From Chloroflexota bacterium (GTDB taxonomy: Bacteria > Chloroflexota > Limnocylindria > Limnocylindrales > CSP1-4): 64,000 nucleotides of DNA. Within the stretch, counting starts at the first letter, position 1; every line of letters starts with the position of its first letter. The stretch lies in contig JAJYNP010000141.1 in assembly GCA_021786265.1 (NCBI GenBank), forward strand, positions 54,605 through 118,604, in the 5' to 3' direction. The translations under genes were made by a program, and so were the position numbers. Positions 10,294 to 18,910 of this stretch are shown in pieces. The notes below the pieces were generated by a model. That model had not been told where the DNA came from. It made no database searches and was given only the letters and a program-made list of their open reading frames with translations.

Positions 10294-11361
10294 ATGGACC
10301 AGCCACGCGCCGCGTCGCGCCGCCAGGCGGGCCAGGTCATCGTCCTCTTCGCCCTCGCCCTGACCGTCCTCCTGCTCGGGGTGGGCCTCGTGATCGACGG
10401 AGGCTACGCCCTGGCCCAGCGGCGCGTGGCCCAGAACGCGGCCGACTTCGCGGCCCTCGCCGGGGCGCGCGTGGTGGCCGAGTGGATCAACGGCGACACG
10501 GCCGACGGCAGCGACGCGAACGTGGCGGCGGCGATCACGGCCTCGATCGCGGCCACCGGTGGGACCCCGATCGCCTTCGGGGCCCCGAGCGGGCCCCGGT
10601 ACGTGGCGGGCGACGGCACGCTCAGCGGCTACGTTGGCGCCGGTACGATCCCCGCGGGTACCGTGGGCGTCTCGGTGGGCAGCTCGCGCAGCTGGCGGCC
10701 CTTCTTCCTGGGGATGATCGGGGTCACCCGCTGGACCGCGAGCGCCTCGGCCACCGCCCTGGGCGGTTACGCGGCCGGGGGACCATCCGGGGCGGTCTTC
10801 CCGGCGGGCATCGCGGAGGCCTTCTTCGTGGGGCGCCAGCCCTGTGCGGGGCCGCTCAGCACGAACCCCGCGAGCCCCTGTGATCCGCAACAACTGACGC
10901 CCGGATCGCTCAACGTACCGGGCGGGTTCGGCTGGTTGAAGTTCGGCTGCGCCGGGGACGGCCTCGGGCAGACCGCGCCGGCCAACACGGGGGGCTGCCA
11001 GACCAGCGCCACGTTCCTGCAGACCGAGATCGACGCGACCCAGAGCTACGGCTGCTGCACCGCGGTCCGGCTCCCCGGCAGCGCCGATGAGATCGGCAGC
11101 CTGCCCGGCAACAAGGCCAGCGCGGACTGCTCCGCCGACATCAACAGCGGCAGCGTGGTGACCGTCGCCGTGTGGGACACGGCCGGCGGGCAGGGCGCCA
11201 ACGCCTGGTACCACATCGTGGGGTTCACGGGCTTCCAGATCACCGCCTGCGACGGCGGCGCGGGCGTCGCGGGGGTGTGGCGTCAGCCGTTCTGGTTAGG
11301 ACCCACGACCACGTCCCCCGGGTTCGCAGGCGCGCCGCTGGCGGTTCAGCTGGTGCGATGA
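10294..11361 (+). CDS. TadG-like Flp pilus assembly protein
   Basis: 355 residues starting with RQAGQVIVLFALALTVLLLGVGLVIDGGYALAQRRVAQNAADFAALAGAR, the TadG N-terminus (pfam TadG_N / Flp pilus assembly type): one membrane helix followed by the QNAADFAALAGA stretch. The exported remainder has many Cys (PCAGPLS, SPCDPQQL, FGCAGDG, GGCQTS, YGCCTAV, ADCSAD, TACDGG), suggesting a disulfide-stabilised surface domain rather than the von Willebrand domain of full-size TadG. Last gene of the tad-like trio; the RBS GGAGACG lies just ahead of its ATG. Confidence 0.87.
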   Translation: MDQPRAASRRQAGQVIVLFALALTVLLLGVGLVIDGGYALAQRRVAQNAADFAALAGARVVAEWINGDTADGSDANVAAAITASIAATGGTPIAFGAPSGPRYVAGDGTLSGYVGAGTIPAGTVGVSVGSSRSWRPFFLGMIGVTRWTASASATALGGYAAGGPSGAVFPAGIAEAFFVGRQPCAGPLSTNPASPCDPQQLTPGSLNVPGGFGWLKFGCAGDGLGQTAPANTGGCQTSATFLQTEIDATQSYGCCTAVRLPGSADEIGSLPGNKASADCSADINSGSVVTVAVWDTAGGQGANAWYHIVGFTGFQITACDGGAGVAGVWRQPFWLGPTTTSPGFAGAPLAVQLVR

Positions 11362-11532
11362 GGCAGCGAGGAGCACCACATCCACGCACCGCCAACGTGG
11401 ACCAGAGCCTCGCCTGCGCGACGAGCCCATGGCAGGCGCGGATGGGGGCGGGTCCAGGACCGCTGGGACTGCCCGTATCGCGCCGGGGGTCCAGCGATCG
11501 GAAGCCGTGGGGACGTTCGATCACACCGGTCA

Positions 11533-11608
11533 TGGTGGGGGAGGTGCGATTCGAACGCACGACGTGCCGTGTATAAGACGGCTGCTCTAACCGCTGAGCT
11601 ACTCCCCC
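11533..11608 (-). tRNA. tRNA-Ile (anticodon UAU)
   Basis: Complete cloverleaf on the minus strand, 76 nt including an encoded CCA. Acceptor GGGGGAG pairs perfectly with CTCCCCC, D stem GCTC/GAGC, anticodon stem GCCGT/ACGGC closing the 7-nt loop CTTATAC, T stem GTGCG/CGCAC with loop TTCGAAT, discriminator A. The anticodon at loop positions 3-5 is TAT, which reads AUA isoleucine directly. Most bacteria instead use a CAU tRNA with lysidine for AUA, so this is an uncommon form. The tRNA sits alone between the tadG-like gene and a small membrane-protein gene. Confidence 0.93.
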
Positions 11609-11712
11609 GTCGAGCGTGAGCATAGCCCAGCACGGATCGGCCAGGTCGCAGCCACGACCGGCCAGGGCTGGCCACGGTCGGCCGTGCGCGGCCGCCGACG
11701 CCCGCGGGCCGC

Positions 11713-12174
11713 TTACCCCAGGAGTGGGCGGAGCACCTGGAAGACGAGCACCAGCGCGAGGTAGGCGACGGGGAGCGACGCGAGGAAGCCGAGCATGCCG
11801 CTCCACACGGTGCGGCGCCGCCGGCCCCCCGAACCCGACGGCAGCGGCACCCACAGGTACGTGGCGACGCTCCCGACCGCAACCACCAGCAGCACGAAGA
11901 TGGCCACGGCGGGCATCCGCAGGTCGCCGCCCGGCAGCGATGCGCCGTGGTCGAGCGCGATCTCGTAGACGAGCAGCAGGGCGCCGCCGATCGACGCCAC
12001 GATCCCGTCTGCGGCCACGGCGCGCCAGACCGGCGTGGGCGCGTTGCGGAGCTGGCGCCACCGGATCTCCAGCCACGACCGCCGACGCGGCGCACGCGAC
12101 GGAGGCACGGCGGGCGCCGCGTGCCGCGTACCCGGCGTCCCGACCCGGCCGGGGTCGCGATACGGGGCGTTCAT
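11713..12174 (-). CDS. Small membrane protein, unknown function
   Basis: 153 residues: a basic, proline-rich cytoplasmic head (about 1-45) and three predicted membrane helices (about 55-72 IVASIGGALLLVYEIAL, 82-102 MPAVAIFVLLVVAVGSVATYLW, 121-145 GMLGFLASLPVAYLALVLVFQVL) with a basic loop SGSGGRRRRTVWSG between the last two. The ATG overlaps the aminotransferase stop by ATGA, so it is co-translated with that gene. I do not recognise the family. Confidence 0.75.
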   Translation of the reverse strand: MNAPYRDPGRVGTPGTRHAAPAVPPSRAPRRRSWLEIRWRQLRNAPTPVWRAVAADGIVASIGGALLLVYEIALDHGASLPGGDLRMPAVAIFVLLVVAVGSVATYLWVPLPSGSGGRRRRTVWSGMLGFLASLPVAYLALVLVFQVLRPLLG

Positions 12175-13460
12175 TCGCCCAGGATCGTGAACTCGGCCCG
12201 GCGTGGGAACGTCTCCGGCGTGTGGCGGGCCACCTCCTCGACCGCGCCCAGGAACCGCTCGAGCTCGGATTCCGAGTTGAACCAGCCGACGCTGGCGCGC
12301 AGCGCATCCGTCCCGGGCAACGTCCGGACGGTGGCGAAGACCCGCCGCTGCAGCGCGTCCACCGCCTCCTCGGCCGGCCAGCCAGCGACCCGGAACGTGA
12401 CCAGCGTCGCCATGCGGACCCGCGGGGTGAGCACGGTCACGCCGGGCGTGGCCGCGAGCCGGTCCGCGACCGCGGCGGCCAGCCTGGGGCCCCGCTCCTG
12501 GATCCACGGCAGCCCGACGTGCATGGCGAGCCAGCCGGCGCTGCGGCCGAAGGCAACCACCGACGGCCGGTGGAACCCGGTCGTGTCGAACCGCCGGGCA
12601 TCGGCCCACGGGCGGAGAGAAACCGGGGGGTGCCCTCCCGCTGCCGGCGCCTGCCGCGTCGCCGCCTGCCGCGTCGCTCCGTGGACGGTCGCCTCGTCCG
12701 TGGTCCACCAGCCCGCGTACGGCTGGCGCGCCTGCGCGATCGCGCGTGGCGAGACCCACAGCGCGCCCATCCCCTCCGGGCCGAGCAGCCATTTCTGCGC
12801 GGGGATCGCGTAGAAGTCGGCCCCGAGCGCCGCCGGATCGACGTCGATCGCCCCTGCCGACTGCGCGCCATCGACCGCGTACCAGGCCCCCGCATCCCGG
12901 GCGAGGTCGCCGATCGACCCGACCGGCAGCAGCGCGCCCGTGACCCACGACACGTGCGAGACGGCGACCAGCCGCGTCCGGGCGGAGATCTCGCCCCCGA
13001 TCGCCGCCAGCGTCGCCTCGTCGTCGCCCCCGTCGCCCACGTCGGCCTGGCGGACCACGACGCCCCGCTCGTGCAGCGCCGCCAGGGGGGCGAGCAGGCC
13101 GGCGTGCTCGATCGTCGTCGTGACCGCCTCGTCGCCGGGCCGCCAGTCGATCGACCAGACCGCCGCGTTCAGCCCGTCGGTGGTCGAGCGGGTCAGCGCG
13201 ACCGAATCGGGTGTCGCGTGCAGGATCGCCGCGACCGCCGCGCGGCATTCGGCCATCCGTCCAAGCAGCTCGTCGTGGGCGTCCGCGCTCGCGCGGCCGT
13301 AACGCAGCTCGTAGTCCTCGATCTGGCGCATCGCCTCGTCGGACGAACGGGGGATGGGCCCGGATGTGCCGGTGTTCAGGTAGATCGCGGACTCGACGGC
13401 CGGCAGCTCCGCCCGGGCCGCGTCGACCCTCGCCTGTTCGTCGGGTCGCGGCCGGTCCAT
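12171..13460 (-). CDS. Aminotransferase class V / cysteine desulfurase-like PLP enzyme
   Basis: 429 residues of the fold-type I PLP family that contains cysteine desulfurases, selenocysteine lyase and EgtE. Visible marks are YLNTGTSGPIP near the N-terminus, the conserved SHVSWVTGALLPV, the PLP-contacting YAVDGAQSAGAIDVD and the Schiff-base lysine in AQKWLLGPEGMGAL. No active-site Cys loop of the IscS/SufS kind is obvious, so a C-S or C-N lyase role cannot be separated from desulfurase. The start at 13460 faces the rhodanese gene 20 bp away, so the two are divergently transcribed and probably share a control region. Confidence 0.85.
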   Translation of the reverse strand: MDRPRPDEQARVDAARAELPAVESAIYLNTGTSGPIPRSSDEAMRQIEDYELRYGRASADAHDELLGRMAECRAAVAAILHATPDSVALTRSTTDGLNAAVWSIDWRPGDEAVTTTIEHAGLLAPLAALHERGVVVRQADVGDGGDDEATLAAIGGEISARTRLVAVSHVSWVTGALLPVGSIGDLARDAGAWYAVDGAQSAGAIDVDPAALGADFYAIPAQKWLLGPEGMGALWVSPRAIAQARQPYAGWWTTDEATVHGATRQAATRQAPAAGGHPPVSLRPWADARRFDTTGFHRPSVVAFGRSAGWLAMHVGLPWIQERGPRLAAAVADRLAATPGVTVLTPRVRMATLVTFRVAGWPAEEAVDALQRRVFATVRTLPGTDALRASVGWFNSESELERFLGAVEEVARHTPETFPRRAEFTILGE

Positions 13461-13480
13461 CGGCGGCTATGATACCGGCG

Positions 13481-14323
13481 ATGCCCCCAGCCTTCGCCCG
13501 GCCGGAGTTGCTCGCCACAGTCGACTGGGTCGCCGAGCAGATCCCACGCTCGTCGGCGCGCATCCTCGACTGCCGCTGGCGCGTGGACCAGTCCGCCCGC
13601 CGGCTCTTCGCCGAGGGGCACATCCCGGGCGCCGTGTTCCTCGACTGGATGAACGACCTGATCGACCCGGACGACCCGACCCCCCTGCAGCTGGCGCGCC
13701 CCGATCGGTTGGCCGCGGCGATGTCCCGCGCGGGCGTCGGCGACGGCACGACGGTCATCTGCTACGACGACACCGGCTCCCTCTACGCCAGCCGCGTGTG
13801 GTGGAGCCTGCAGACGTACGGGTTCGCCGCGGCCCGGGTGCTCGACGGGGGCTGGCCCGCCTGGGTCGCCAGCGGCCGCCCCTCGACCACGGCGCAGCTG
13901 CCGCCGGAGGCCACCACCTTCACCCCGCGGCTGGATCCGCGGCGCCGGTTGTCCACGTCGGACGTGCGGGCCCTGATCGGATCGAGCGAGGTCGAGGTGA
14001 TCGACACCCGCAGCCCGGCCGACTTCGCGGGGCAGCAGGGCGACTCGACCCGCCTCGGGCGTCTCCCGGGCGCGGTCAACGTTCCCGCGGTGCTGCTGAC
14101 CGAGGGCGACGGCCAGCACTTCCTGCCGCCCGATCGGCTGGCGCACGTGTTCGCGCGGGCGGGAGTGTCCAGAGACCGCCGGATCGTGGTCTACGACGGG
14201 AGCGGGATCGGCGCGACGAAGGTCGCGCTGGCACTCGCGCTGCTCGGCTACACGGACGTCGCCGTGTACGACGCGGGCTGGGCCGAGTGGGGCGCCCGGA
14301 TGGACCTGCCGCTCAACCGCTGA
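13481..14323 (+). CDS. Tandem-rhodanese sulfurtransferase-like protein lacking the catalytic Cys
   Basis: 280 residues with two rhodanese domains in the layout of thiosulfate/3-mercaptopyruvate sulfurtransferases: domain 1 (about 8-125; ILDCRWRV, GHIPGAVFLDW, VICYDDTGSLYASRVWW, LDGGWPAWV) and domain 2 (about 150-275; EVIDTRSPADF, GRLPGAVNVP, RDRRIVVYDGSGIGATKVALAL, YDAGWAEWG). In active enzymes the second domain has Cys at the head of the CGSGVTA-like loop; here the codon is GAC (Asp), giving YDGSGIGA. The inactive first domain is also Asp, as usual. It may be a non-catalytic binder or a changed enzyme. An ATG at 13469 is an alternative start; 13481 keeps the gene clear of the divergent promoter. 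Confidence 0.85.
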   Translation: MPPAFARPELLATVDWVAEQIPRSSARILDCRWRVDQSARRLFAEGHIPGAVFLDWMNDLIDPDDPTPLQLARPDRLAAAMSRAGVGDGTTVICYDDTGSLYASRVWWSLQTYGFAAARVLDGGWPAWVASGRPSTTAQLPPEATTFTPRLDPRRRLSTSDVRALIGSSEVEVIDTRSPADFAGQQGDSTRLGRLPGAVNVPAVLLTEGDGQHFLPPDRLAHVFARAGVSRDRRIVVYDGSGIGATKVALALALLGYTDVAVYDAGWAEWGARMDLPLNR

Positions 14324-14875
14324 GGGAAGTTGCGGCCGGGGCAGGGCGGGCGCGCGGGCAGGCAGGTCGGAGGCGCGGGCACGAGTGGGCTGCGCGTGCG
14401 CGACTGGCGGACGGGCTGCACGTGCCTGACTCGCCGGCGGGCTGCGCGTGCCTGACTCGCCGGCGGGCTGCGCGCCCACCGGGTGCACGATCGTGACCAG
14501 CTCGAGCCGCGCGCGGCCAGAATCGTGCACCACGCGCACATCGCCGCCGGGTCAGCGCCCAACCCGGTCGCAACCGCTCACCCGGCGCACGGGATCGGCA
14601 TCGATGGCGCCCAATCGGGCCTCGCCGGTCCCTCGGCACGCGCAGGTGGTCGCTTTCACTCACCCGGTGCAAGCCGGCTCCCTTCGTGGCGGACGGCGGG
14701 TGCTCGGTGACACGTTACCGGACTCGCCGTGGCGGTGGCCATCTCGCGGGCGCCGTGCGTGCGTGCCCCGGACGCACCGTGACCACGTCTCGAGCGCGGT
14801 GGCCGCGCCTGGCGCACGATGGGGTCTGCGGCCCACCCGAAGCCTGCGGCCCACCCGAAGCCTGCGGGCCGACCC
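14324..14875. repeat. Gene-free repeat-rich region
   Basis: About 550 bp with no convincing gene. It holds a perfect 26-bp tandem duplication (14422-14447 and 14448-14473) containing GCCTGACTCGCCG, with a diverged third copy just before it, and an 18-bp unit repeated about 2.5 times at 14832-14870 (CCTGCGGCCCACCCGAAG). The GCCTGACTCGCCG word recurs at 14889 inside the end of the next gene. Short frames on both strands merely translate these repeats. Confidence 0.5.
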
Positions 14876-15463
14876 TCAGCGAGCCGCTTCGCTGCCTGAC
14901 TCGCCGCTCCCCTCGCCGGTGTAGGGGGCCAGGATCTGCGAACGAGCGTGGTTGAACGCGATCATCGAGACCGCGGTGCGCGGAACGCCGAGCGACTCGG
15001 ACCAGAACGTCGCATCCGTCATCGGCACGAACCTGCCCAGCAGCTCCTGGAGCGCCTGCCGCAGGTCGCGTTCAGGGAGGAGATGGACGTCGCCGACCAC
15101 GCGGAACGGCGGAACGCGGACGAGCGCCGGCTGCGTGACCTTGACCGTGCGGAGCTCGGGCGGCGTGCTCACCTGGTCGTCGGGCTCGTACGCGAAAAGG
15201 ACGGTCGACAGGTTCACCTGGGCGTACGCGGCGTGCTCCACGACTGCGCGCGTTCCATGCTCATCGAACGTCACGTCCTCCAGTACCAGGAACGGTTCGC
15301 CCGCAGCATTGAGCGCGTCCGACAGCCGGCGTGCGGGCGTCTGCAGCGTTCCGCGGACCACGAATACGTCGGTGTACAGGACCAGCTGGCGCGGCCTCGC
15401 GACCCCCAGCCCGGGGTCGAACTGGGGTCGTGGCTCGCCATGGCTGAAGACAAGGTGCTCCAT
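14876..15463 (-). CDS. Conserved-looking hypothetical protein
   Basis: 195 residues, no signal peptide or membrane span. Two parts can be seen: an N-terminal region (about 20-95) with LVLYTDVFVVRGTLQTPARRLSDALNAAGEPFLVLEDVTF, which reads as a small beta-rich nucleic-acid- or ligand-binding-like fold, and a second similar segment (about 105-150, VKVTQPALVRVPPFRVVGDVHLLPERDLRQALQELLGRFVPMTDATFW), suggesting an internal duplication of a roughly 45-residue unit. The last 20 residues are made of the local DNA repeat (SGESGSE). Codon use is like the neighbours. Function unknown. Confidence 0.65.
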   Translation of the reverse strand: MEHLVFSHGEPRPQFDPGLGVARPRQLVLYTDVFVVRGTLQTPARRLSDALNAAGEPFLVLEDVTFDEHGTRAVVEHAAYAQVNLSTVLFAYEPDDQVSTPPELRTVKVTQPALVRVPPFRVVGDVHLLPERDLRQALQELLGRFVPMTDATFWSESLGVPRTAVSMIAFNHARSQILAPYTGEGSGESGSEAAR

Positions 15464-15545
15464 GCCGTGAGTATGGTGGAACGAGCGGCCCTCGGGAACC
15501 GTCTCGTTGCACGCGCGGGGGGCACGAGCCGGTCCCCACTGCCCA

Positions 15546-17318
15546 TCAGCCGGCCAGCGCCGCCACCGTGGAGAGCGCGTCGGCGTCGGTCGGCCGCTTG
15601 TCGAGCCGGAGCCGCGCGATCCGGGGGAATCGCATCGCGAGCCCCGACGCGTGCCGCGTCGACCGCTGCACGCGGTCGAACGCCACCTCGACCACCACGC
15701 TCGGCTCCACCAGCCGGTACCGTCCGCGCCGCTGCAGCGTGTGCGCCTCGAACCAGCGCGTCATGTCGGCGATCTCGACGTCGGTCAGCCCGCTGTACGC
15801 CTTGCCGACCGTCACCAGCTCGCCCTCGTGCCCCGGCCGATCGTCCCTGACCGCGAACGTGTAGTCAGACAGCACGCCGTGCCGCTTGCCGTGCCCGATC
15901 TCCACCCCGACCACCACACAGTCGAGCGTGGCCAGCGCCTTCTTCAGCTTGAGCCAGGCGAGACCGCGCCGGCCCGGCGCATAGCCGCTCGCCGGATCCT
16001 TCACCACGAGCCCCTCGTTGCCGCGGGCGCGCGCCGCGTCGAAGGCAGCGTCGAGCGCCTCGGCGGAGTCCGGGTGCCCCAGGTAGCCGAGGACGATCCG
16101 CTCGGGGAGCTGGAGCGCCTCGAGGTAACCGCGACGTTCCGACAGCGGTCGATCCAGCACGGCCGTGATGCCGCCCGCGGGACCGGCGCCGTTGAGCGGG
16201 ACGCCGCCATGCGCGCTGCCGGCGAGCGCACTGCCGCCGAGCGCGATCACGTCGAACACGACGTACCCGGCCGGCACCGTCTCGAGCACCTCGACACCCG
16301 GCGCCCTGCGACCCAGCCGGACCTGGAGCCGGGCGAACGGCAGGATCTTCCCATCGGCCATCGCCAGCAGCTCACCGTCCAGGATGCCGTCCCACGGCAT
16401 CCCCCTCGCCGCATCGGCGACGTCCGGGAACTGCCCGGTGATGTCGTGGAGGTCCCGGCTGTACAGCCGCACGTCCGCGCCCAGCTTGTGCAGTTGCGCC
16501 CGGATGCCATCGTATTTGTCCTCGGCCCACAGCGGCGTCCCCAGCCGCGCCACGATCTCAGCCGCGTCGGTCGCCGGGGACGCGAGCATGGGGAGCAGCG
16601 GCCGGAACAGCGTGGGGAGGGCGTCGCCGAGCCGGTCGTCCCGCGCGAGCCGGGCGACCTCCCCGACGTCCCCGCTGGCCATGACCGCCCGCTGCACATC
16701 CGCCAGCGGCCTCCCGAAGGCGTCCGCGATGGCCGACTCGAGCAGGCCCCCGCGGAGCCCGATCCGGAGGTCGCCGCTCAGGACCTTGACCACGTACATG
16801 GCGCTCAGGGGGTCGAGCCGATCGAACAGCTCGACCAGCCGGTCCACCCGCGCGGATGGGCGTCGGGCGTCCACGATCGAGGCGAACGCGGCCTGGACCT
16901 CGGGCAAACCGGGACCTGGGCCGGGCGGCCGGTCGCGCTTCTCACGAAGCCCGGGGCTGCCGGCCTCCCGCGCCCGGGACACGTCGCCCTCCTCGCGCGG
17001 CACGGTGCCCTCCCGGGCGTCCCGCTCGGCCAGCAGGTCGTGCGCCGCCCACCCCGGGTCGCTGGTACGGTCGTAGGCCTGGCCGAACGCACCCGGAGCG
17101 GCCCCCGCGGCGCGCTCCACGGCCTCCCGGACGGCTGCCCATCCGACGCCGGCCGATCGCGGATCGGACGCGGGAAACGGTCGCCCCGTCAGGAACACGC
17201 AGGCAACTGCGAGCGACTCGGGATCGAGCGACCGCAGGTACGCCGCGAGGCGCGTCACCTTCTCCGACGTCCGCGACGTGGCCGCCACCTCGGACGCCGT
17301 CTCCGCCCACCGGCGCAT
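15546..17318 (-). CDS. lig: ATP-dependent DNA ligase
   Basis: 590-residue DNA ligase of the ATP-dependent class, sealing nicks in DNA repair. Order: N-terminal DNA-binding domain (1-235, interrupted at about 100-140 by a low-complexity charged/Pro-Gly insert), adenylation domain with motif I EDKYDGIRAQ (Lys268 is the AMP-accepting residue), LYSRDLHDITGQFPDV (motif Ia region), ILDGELLA (motif III), YVVFDVIAL (IIIa), EGLVVKD (IV) and AWLKLKK (V), then an OB domain to the end. Domain order matches archaeal/LigI-like replicative-type ligases rather than the NAD-dependent LigA. It is divergent from the GNAT gene 29 bp away. Confidence 0.93.
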   Translation of the reverse strand: MRRWAETASEVAATSRTSEKVTRLAAYLRSLDPESLAVACVFLTGRPFPASDPRSAGVGWAAVREAVERAAGAAPGAFGQAYDRTSDPGWAAHDLLAERDAREGTVPREEGDVSRAREAGSPGLREKRDRPPGPGPGLPEVQAAFASIVDARRPSARVDRLVELFDRLDPLSAMYVVKVLSGDLRIGLRGGLLESAIADAFGRPLADVQRAVMASGDVGEVARLARDDRLGDALPTLFRPLLPMLASPATDAAEIVARLGTPLWAEDKYDGIRAQLHKLGADVRLYSRDLHDITGQFPDVADAARGMPWDGILDGELLAMADGKILPFARLQVRLGRRAPGVEVLETVPAGYVVFDVIALGGSALAGSAHGGVPLNGAGPAGGITAVLDRPLSERRGYLEALQLPERIVLGYLGHPDSAEALDAAFDAARARGNEGLVVKDPASGYAPGRRGLAWLKLKKALATLDCVVVGVEIGHGKRHGVLSDYTFAVRDDRPGHEGELVTVGKAYSGLTDVEIADMTRWFEAHTLQRRGRYRLVEPSVVVEVAFDRVQRSTRHASGLAMRFPRIARLRLDKRPTDADALSTVAALAG

Positions 17319-17347
17319 GTCGGCGATGGTATAGCATCGGATTCCCG

Positions 17348-18034
17348 ATGGCCCTCGACATCGATCCCGCCCGCTGGCACCCGGAGACCATCCCGGGACG
17401 CCGCGTGTACCTGCGGCGGCACCGCTCCGATCAGTTCCCGGCGGTCCTGCGCTGGTACCGCGACCCCGAGGTCGCGCGGCTCACCCGCTTCCAGGTCGGG
17501 CCCGTGTCGGACGACGAGGTGCGCCGGTTCTTCCAGCTGCGGCTCATGTCGCCCGACGCGTTCGCGTACGCGATCCACCTGGCCGAGGACAGCCGTCTGA
17601 TCGGCACCACCACGCTGAGCGCACTCGACCCCGACAACGGTAGCGTCCTCTTCCATATCACGATCGGCGAGCACGACTGCTGGGGGCAGGGGTACGGCAG
17701 CGAGGCCACGGAGCTGATGGTCGCCCACGCGTTCGACGCACTGACGCTCCACCGCGTGGGTCTGAGCGTCTTCGAGTTCAACGCGCGCGCGATCCGGGCG
17801 TACGAGAAGGTCGGGTTCCGGGTCGAGGGCCGCAGCCGGGAGGCGGTCTGGCGCGACGGCGCGTACTGGGACGAGATCCACATGGGGATCCTGGAGAGCG
17901 ACTGGCGCAGGCTGCACCCGCGCGGCGAGCCGGTGGCAGGTGCGGCGCGGAGCGCATCCGGCCGGGCAGGGGCCGGCGACGACACGGACCGGGACGCGGC
18001 CAGTACCCGGTCGCTCCGTTACGGGCGGCGCTGA
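17348..18034 (+). CDS. GNAT family N-acetyltransferase (RimJ/RimL-like)
   Basis: 228 residues. The acyl-CoA-binding core is visible: RVYLRRHRSDQFPAVLRWYRDPEVARLTRF, then IGTTTLSALDPDNGSVLFHITIGEHDCWGQGYGSEATELMVAHAF (motif A with the Q/RxxGxG/A pyrophosphate loop as GQGYGS), and NARAIRAYEKVGFRVEGRSREAVWRDGAYWDEIHMGI (motif B, RimJ/RimL type). The last 45 residues are an unstructured tail. The ATG at 17348 matches the family N-terminus; the longer open frame upstream is antisense to the ligase. Substrate (protein N-terminus or small molecule) unknown. Confidence 0.9.
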   Translation: MALDIDPARWHPETIPGRRVYLRRHRSDQFPAVLRWYRDPEVARLTRFQVGPVSDDEVRRFFQLRLMSPDAFAYAIHLAEDSRLIGTTTLSALDPDNGSVLFHITIGEHDCWGQGYGSEATELMVAHAFDALTLHRVGLSVFEFNARAIRAYEKVGFRVEGRSREAVWRDGAYWDEIHMGILESDWRRLHPRGEPVAGAARSASGRAGAGDDTDRDAASTRSLRYGRR

Positions 18035-18043
18035 GGCACCCGG

Positions 18044-18376
18044 ATGGCGACGGAGGGGGACGCGGCCGAGCAGGCACGGACGGACGAGGGCGTGAGCGCG
18101 GGCGAGGGCGAGGGCGCGGGCGAGCGGGCGAGATCCGACGTCCGCGAGCTGGCGGCGGCCAGCGGCCACCCCACCGACAACGCGCGCCTGGCGCTCGACC
18201 GGCTGGAGCGGGCGTTCGCGGCCGGAGAGCTGCGGCGGACCCCGTTCCTCGACCAGGCCGTCGGTGATCTGCGGCTCGCGCTGGCACAGGACGAGGGCCA
18301 GCGGCTCGGCGGGAAGAGCGCCGAGGCGGCGCGCTTCATCCTGCGGGCGATCGTGCGGGGGCTCGACCAGGCGTAA
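18044..18376 (+). CDS. Small hypothetical protein
   Basis: 110 residues, starting 9 bp after the GNAT stop and so probably co-transcribed. Residues 1-35 are an acidic/Gly-rich low-complexity tail; residues 36-110 form a helical block (DNARLALDRLERAFAAGELRRTPFLDQAVGDLRLALAQ ... AARFILRAIVRGLDQA) that could be a small helical bundle. No family recognised. Good codon bias in this frame supports it as real. Confidence 0.55.
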   Translation: MATEGDAAEQARTDEGVSAGEGEGAGERARSDVRELAAASGHPTDNARLALDRLERAFAAGELRRTPFLDQAVGDLRLALAQDEGQRLGGKSAEAARFILRAIVRGLDQA

Positions 18377-18910
18377 GCCCGGGCGGCGTCCGCCTTGCGG
18401 TCGGCGCGTGTTCCGCCCCCCTCCGGTTCGTGCTCCGCCCCCTCCGGTTCCTGCTCCGCCCCCTCCGGCTCGTGCTCCGCCCCCTCCGTGATCCGCCAGA
18501 TGCACGCCCCGGGAGCCAGCCGCAAGGGACGCGCTGCCCGCATCCGCCAGATGCACGCCCGGGGAGCCAGCCGCAAGGGACGCGCTGCCCGCATCCGCCA
18601 GATGCACGCCCGGGGAACCGCAGGCGGGTAGACGCCGCCACTCGCACGCCCGGGGAACAGGTGGCGGAGGCTCCTCTCCGGTCCGCCCGCCTGAACGCAC
18701 CGTCCACGCTCAGCCACGCCCCGCCCGTCACCACCCGGCACAATCGGAGCCATTGCCGAGCCGACACTGGTTCCCCGGATGCACATCCGGCGGAAGAGCC
18801 CGGGGGGAAGGCCACCGACGACGACGGCACCAGCGGTGCCGCGGCCAGCGGTGCCGCGGCCCCCGGCCGGCCGCTGGGCGGGCCACACGGGGCCGCTATC
18901 ATTCCGGCCG
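18377..18910. repeat. Intergenic tandem repeats (21-bp and 51-bp units)
   Basis: About 530 bp without a gene. Bases 18411-18490 hold four imperfect copies of a 21-bp unit (TGCTCCGCCCCCTCCGGTTC-like). Bases 18491-18619 hold a 51-bp unit present twice in full and a third time in part (copies begin at 18491, 18542 and 18593; each begins ATCCGCCAGATGCACGCCC). Both periods are multiples of three, which is why open frames run through on both strands, but the translations are repeats only. Possible promoter of the YuiH-like gene lies at the right end. Confidence 0.65.

Noticed and set aside
14448..14924. 158-residue plus-strand frame in the repeat region
   Set aside because: Starts inside the 26-bp tandem duplication, shows no motif and runs antisense into the hypothetical gene at 14876-15463.
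15507..17600. 697-residue plus-strand open frame
   Set aside because: Antisense to the DNA ligase, whose six ligase motifs are in order on the minus strand.
18491..18619. Possible CRISPR array (51-bp repeat)
   Set aside because: Copies are head to tail with no spacers and only about 2.5 units; no cas genes.
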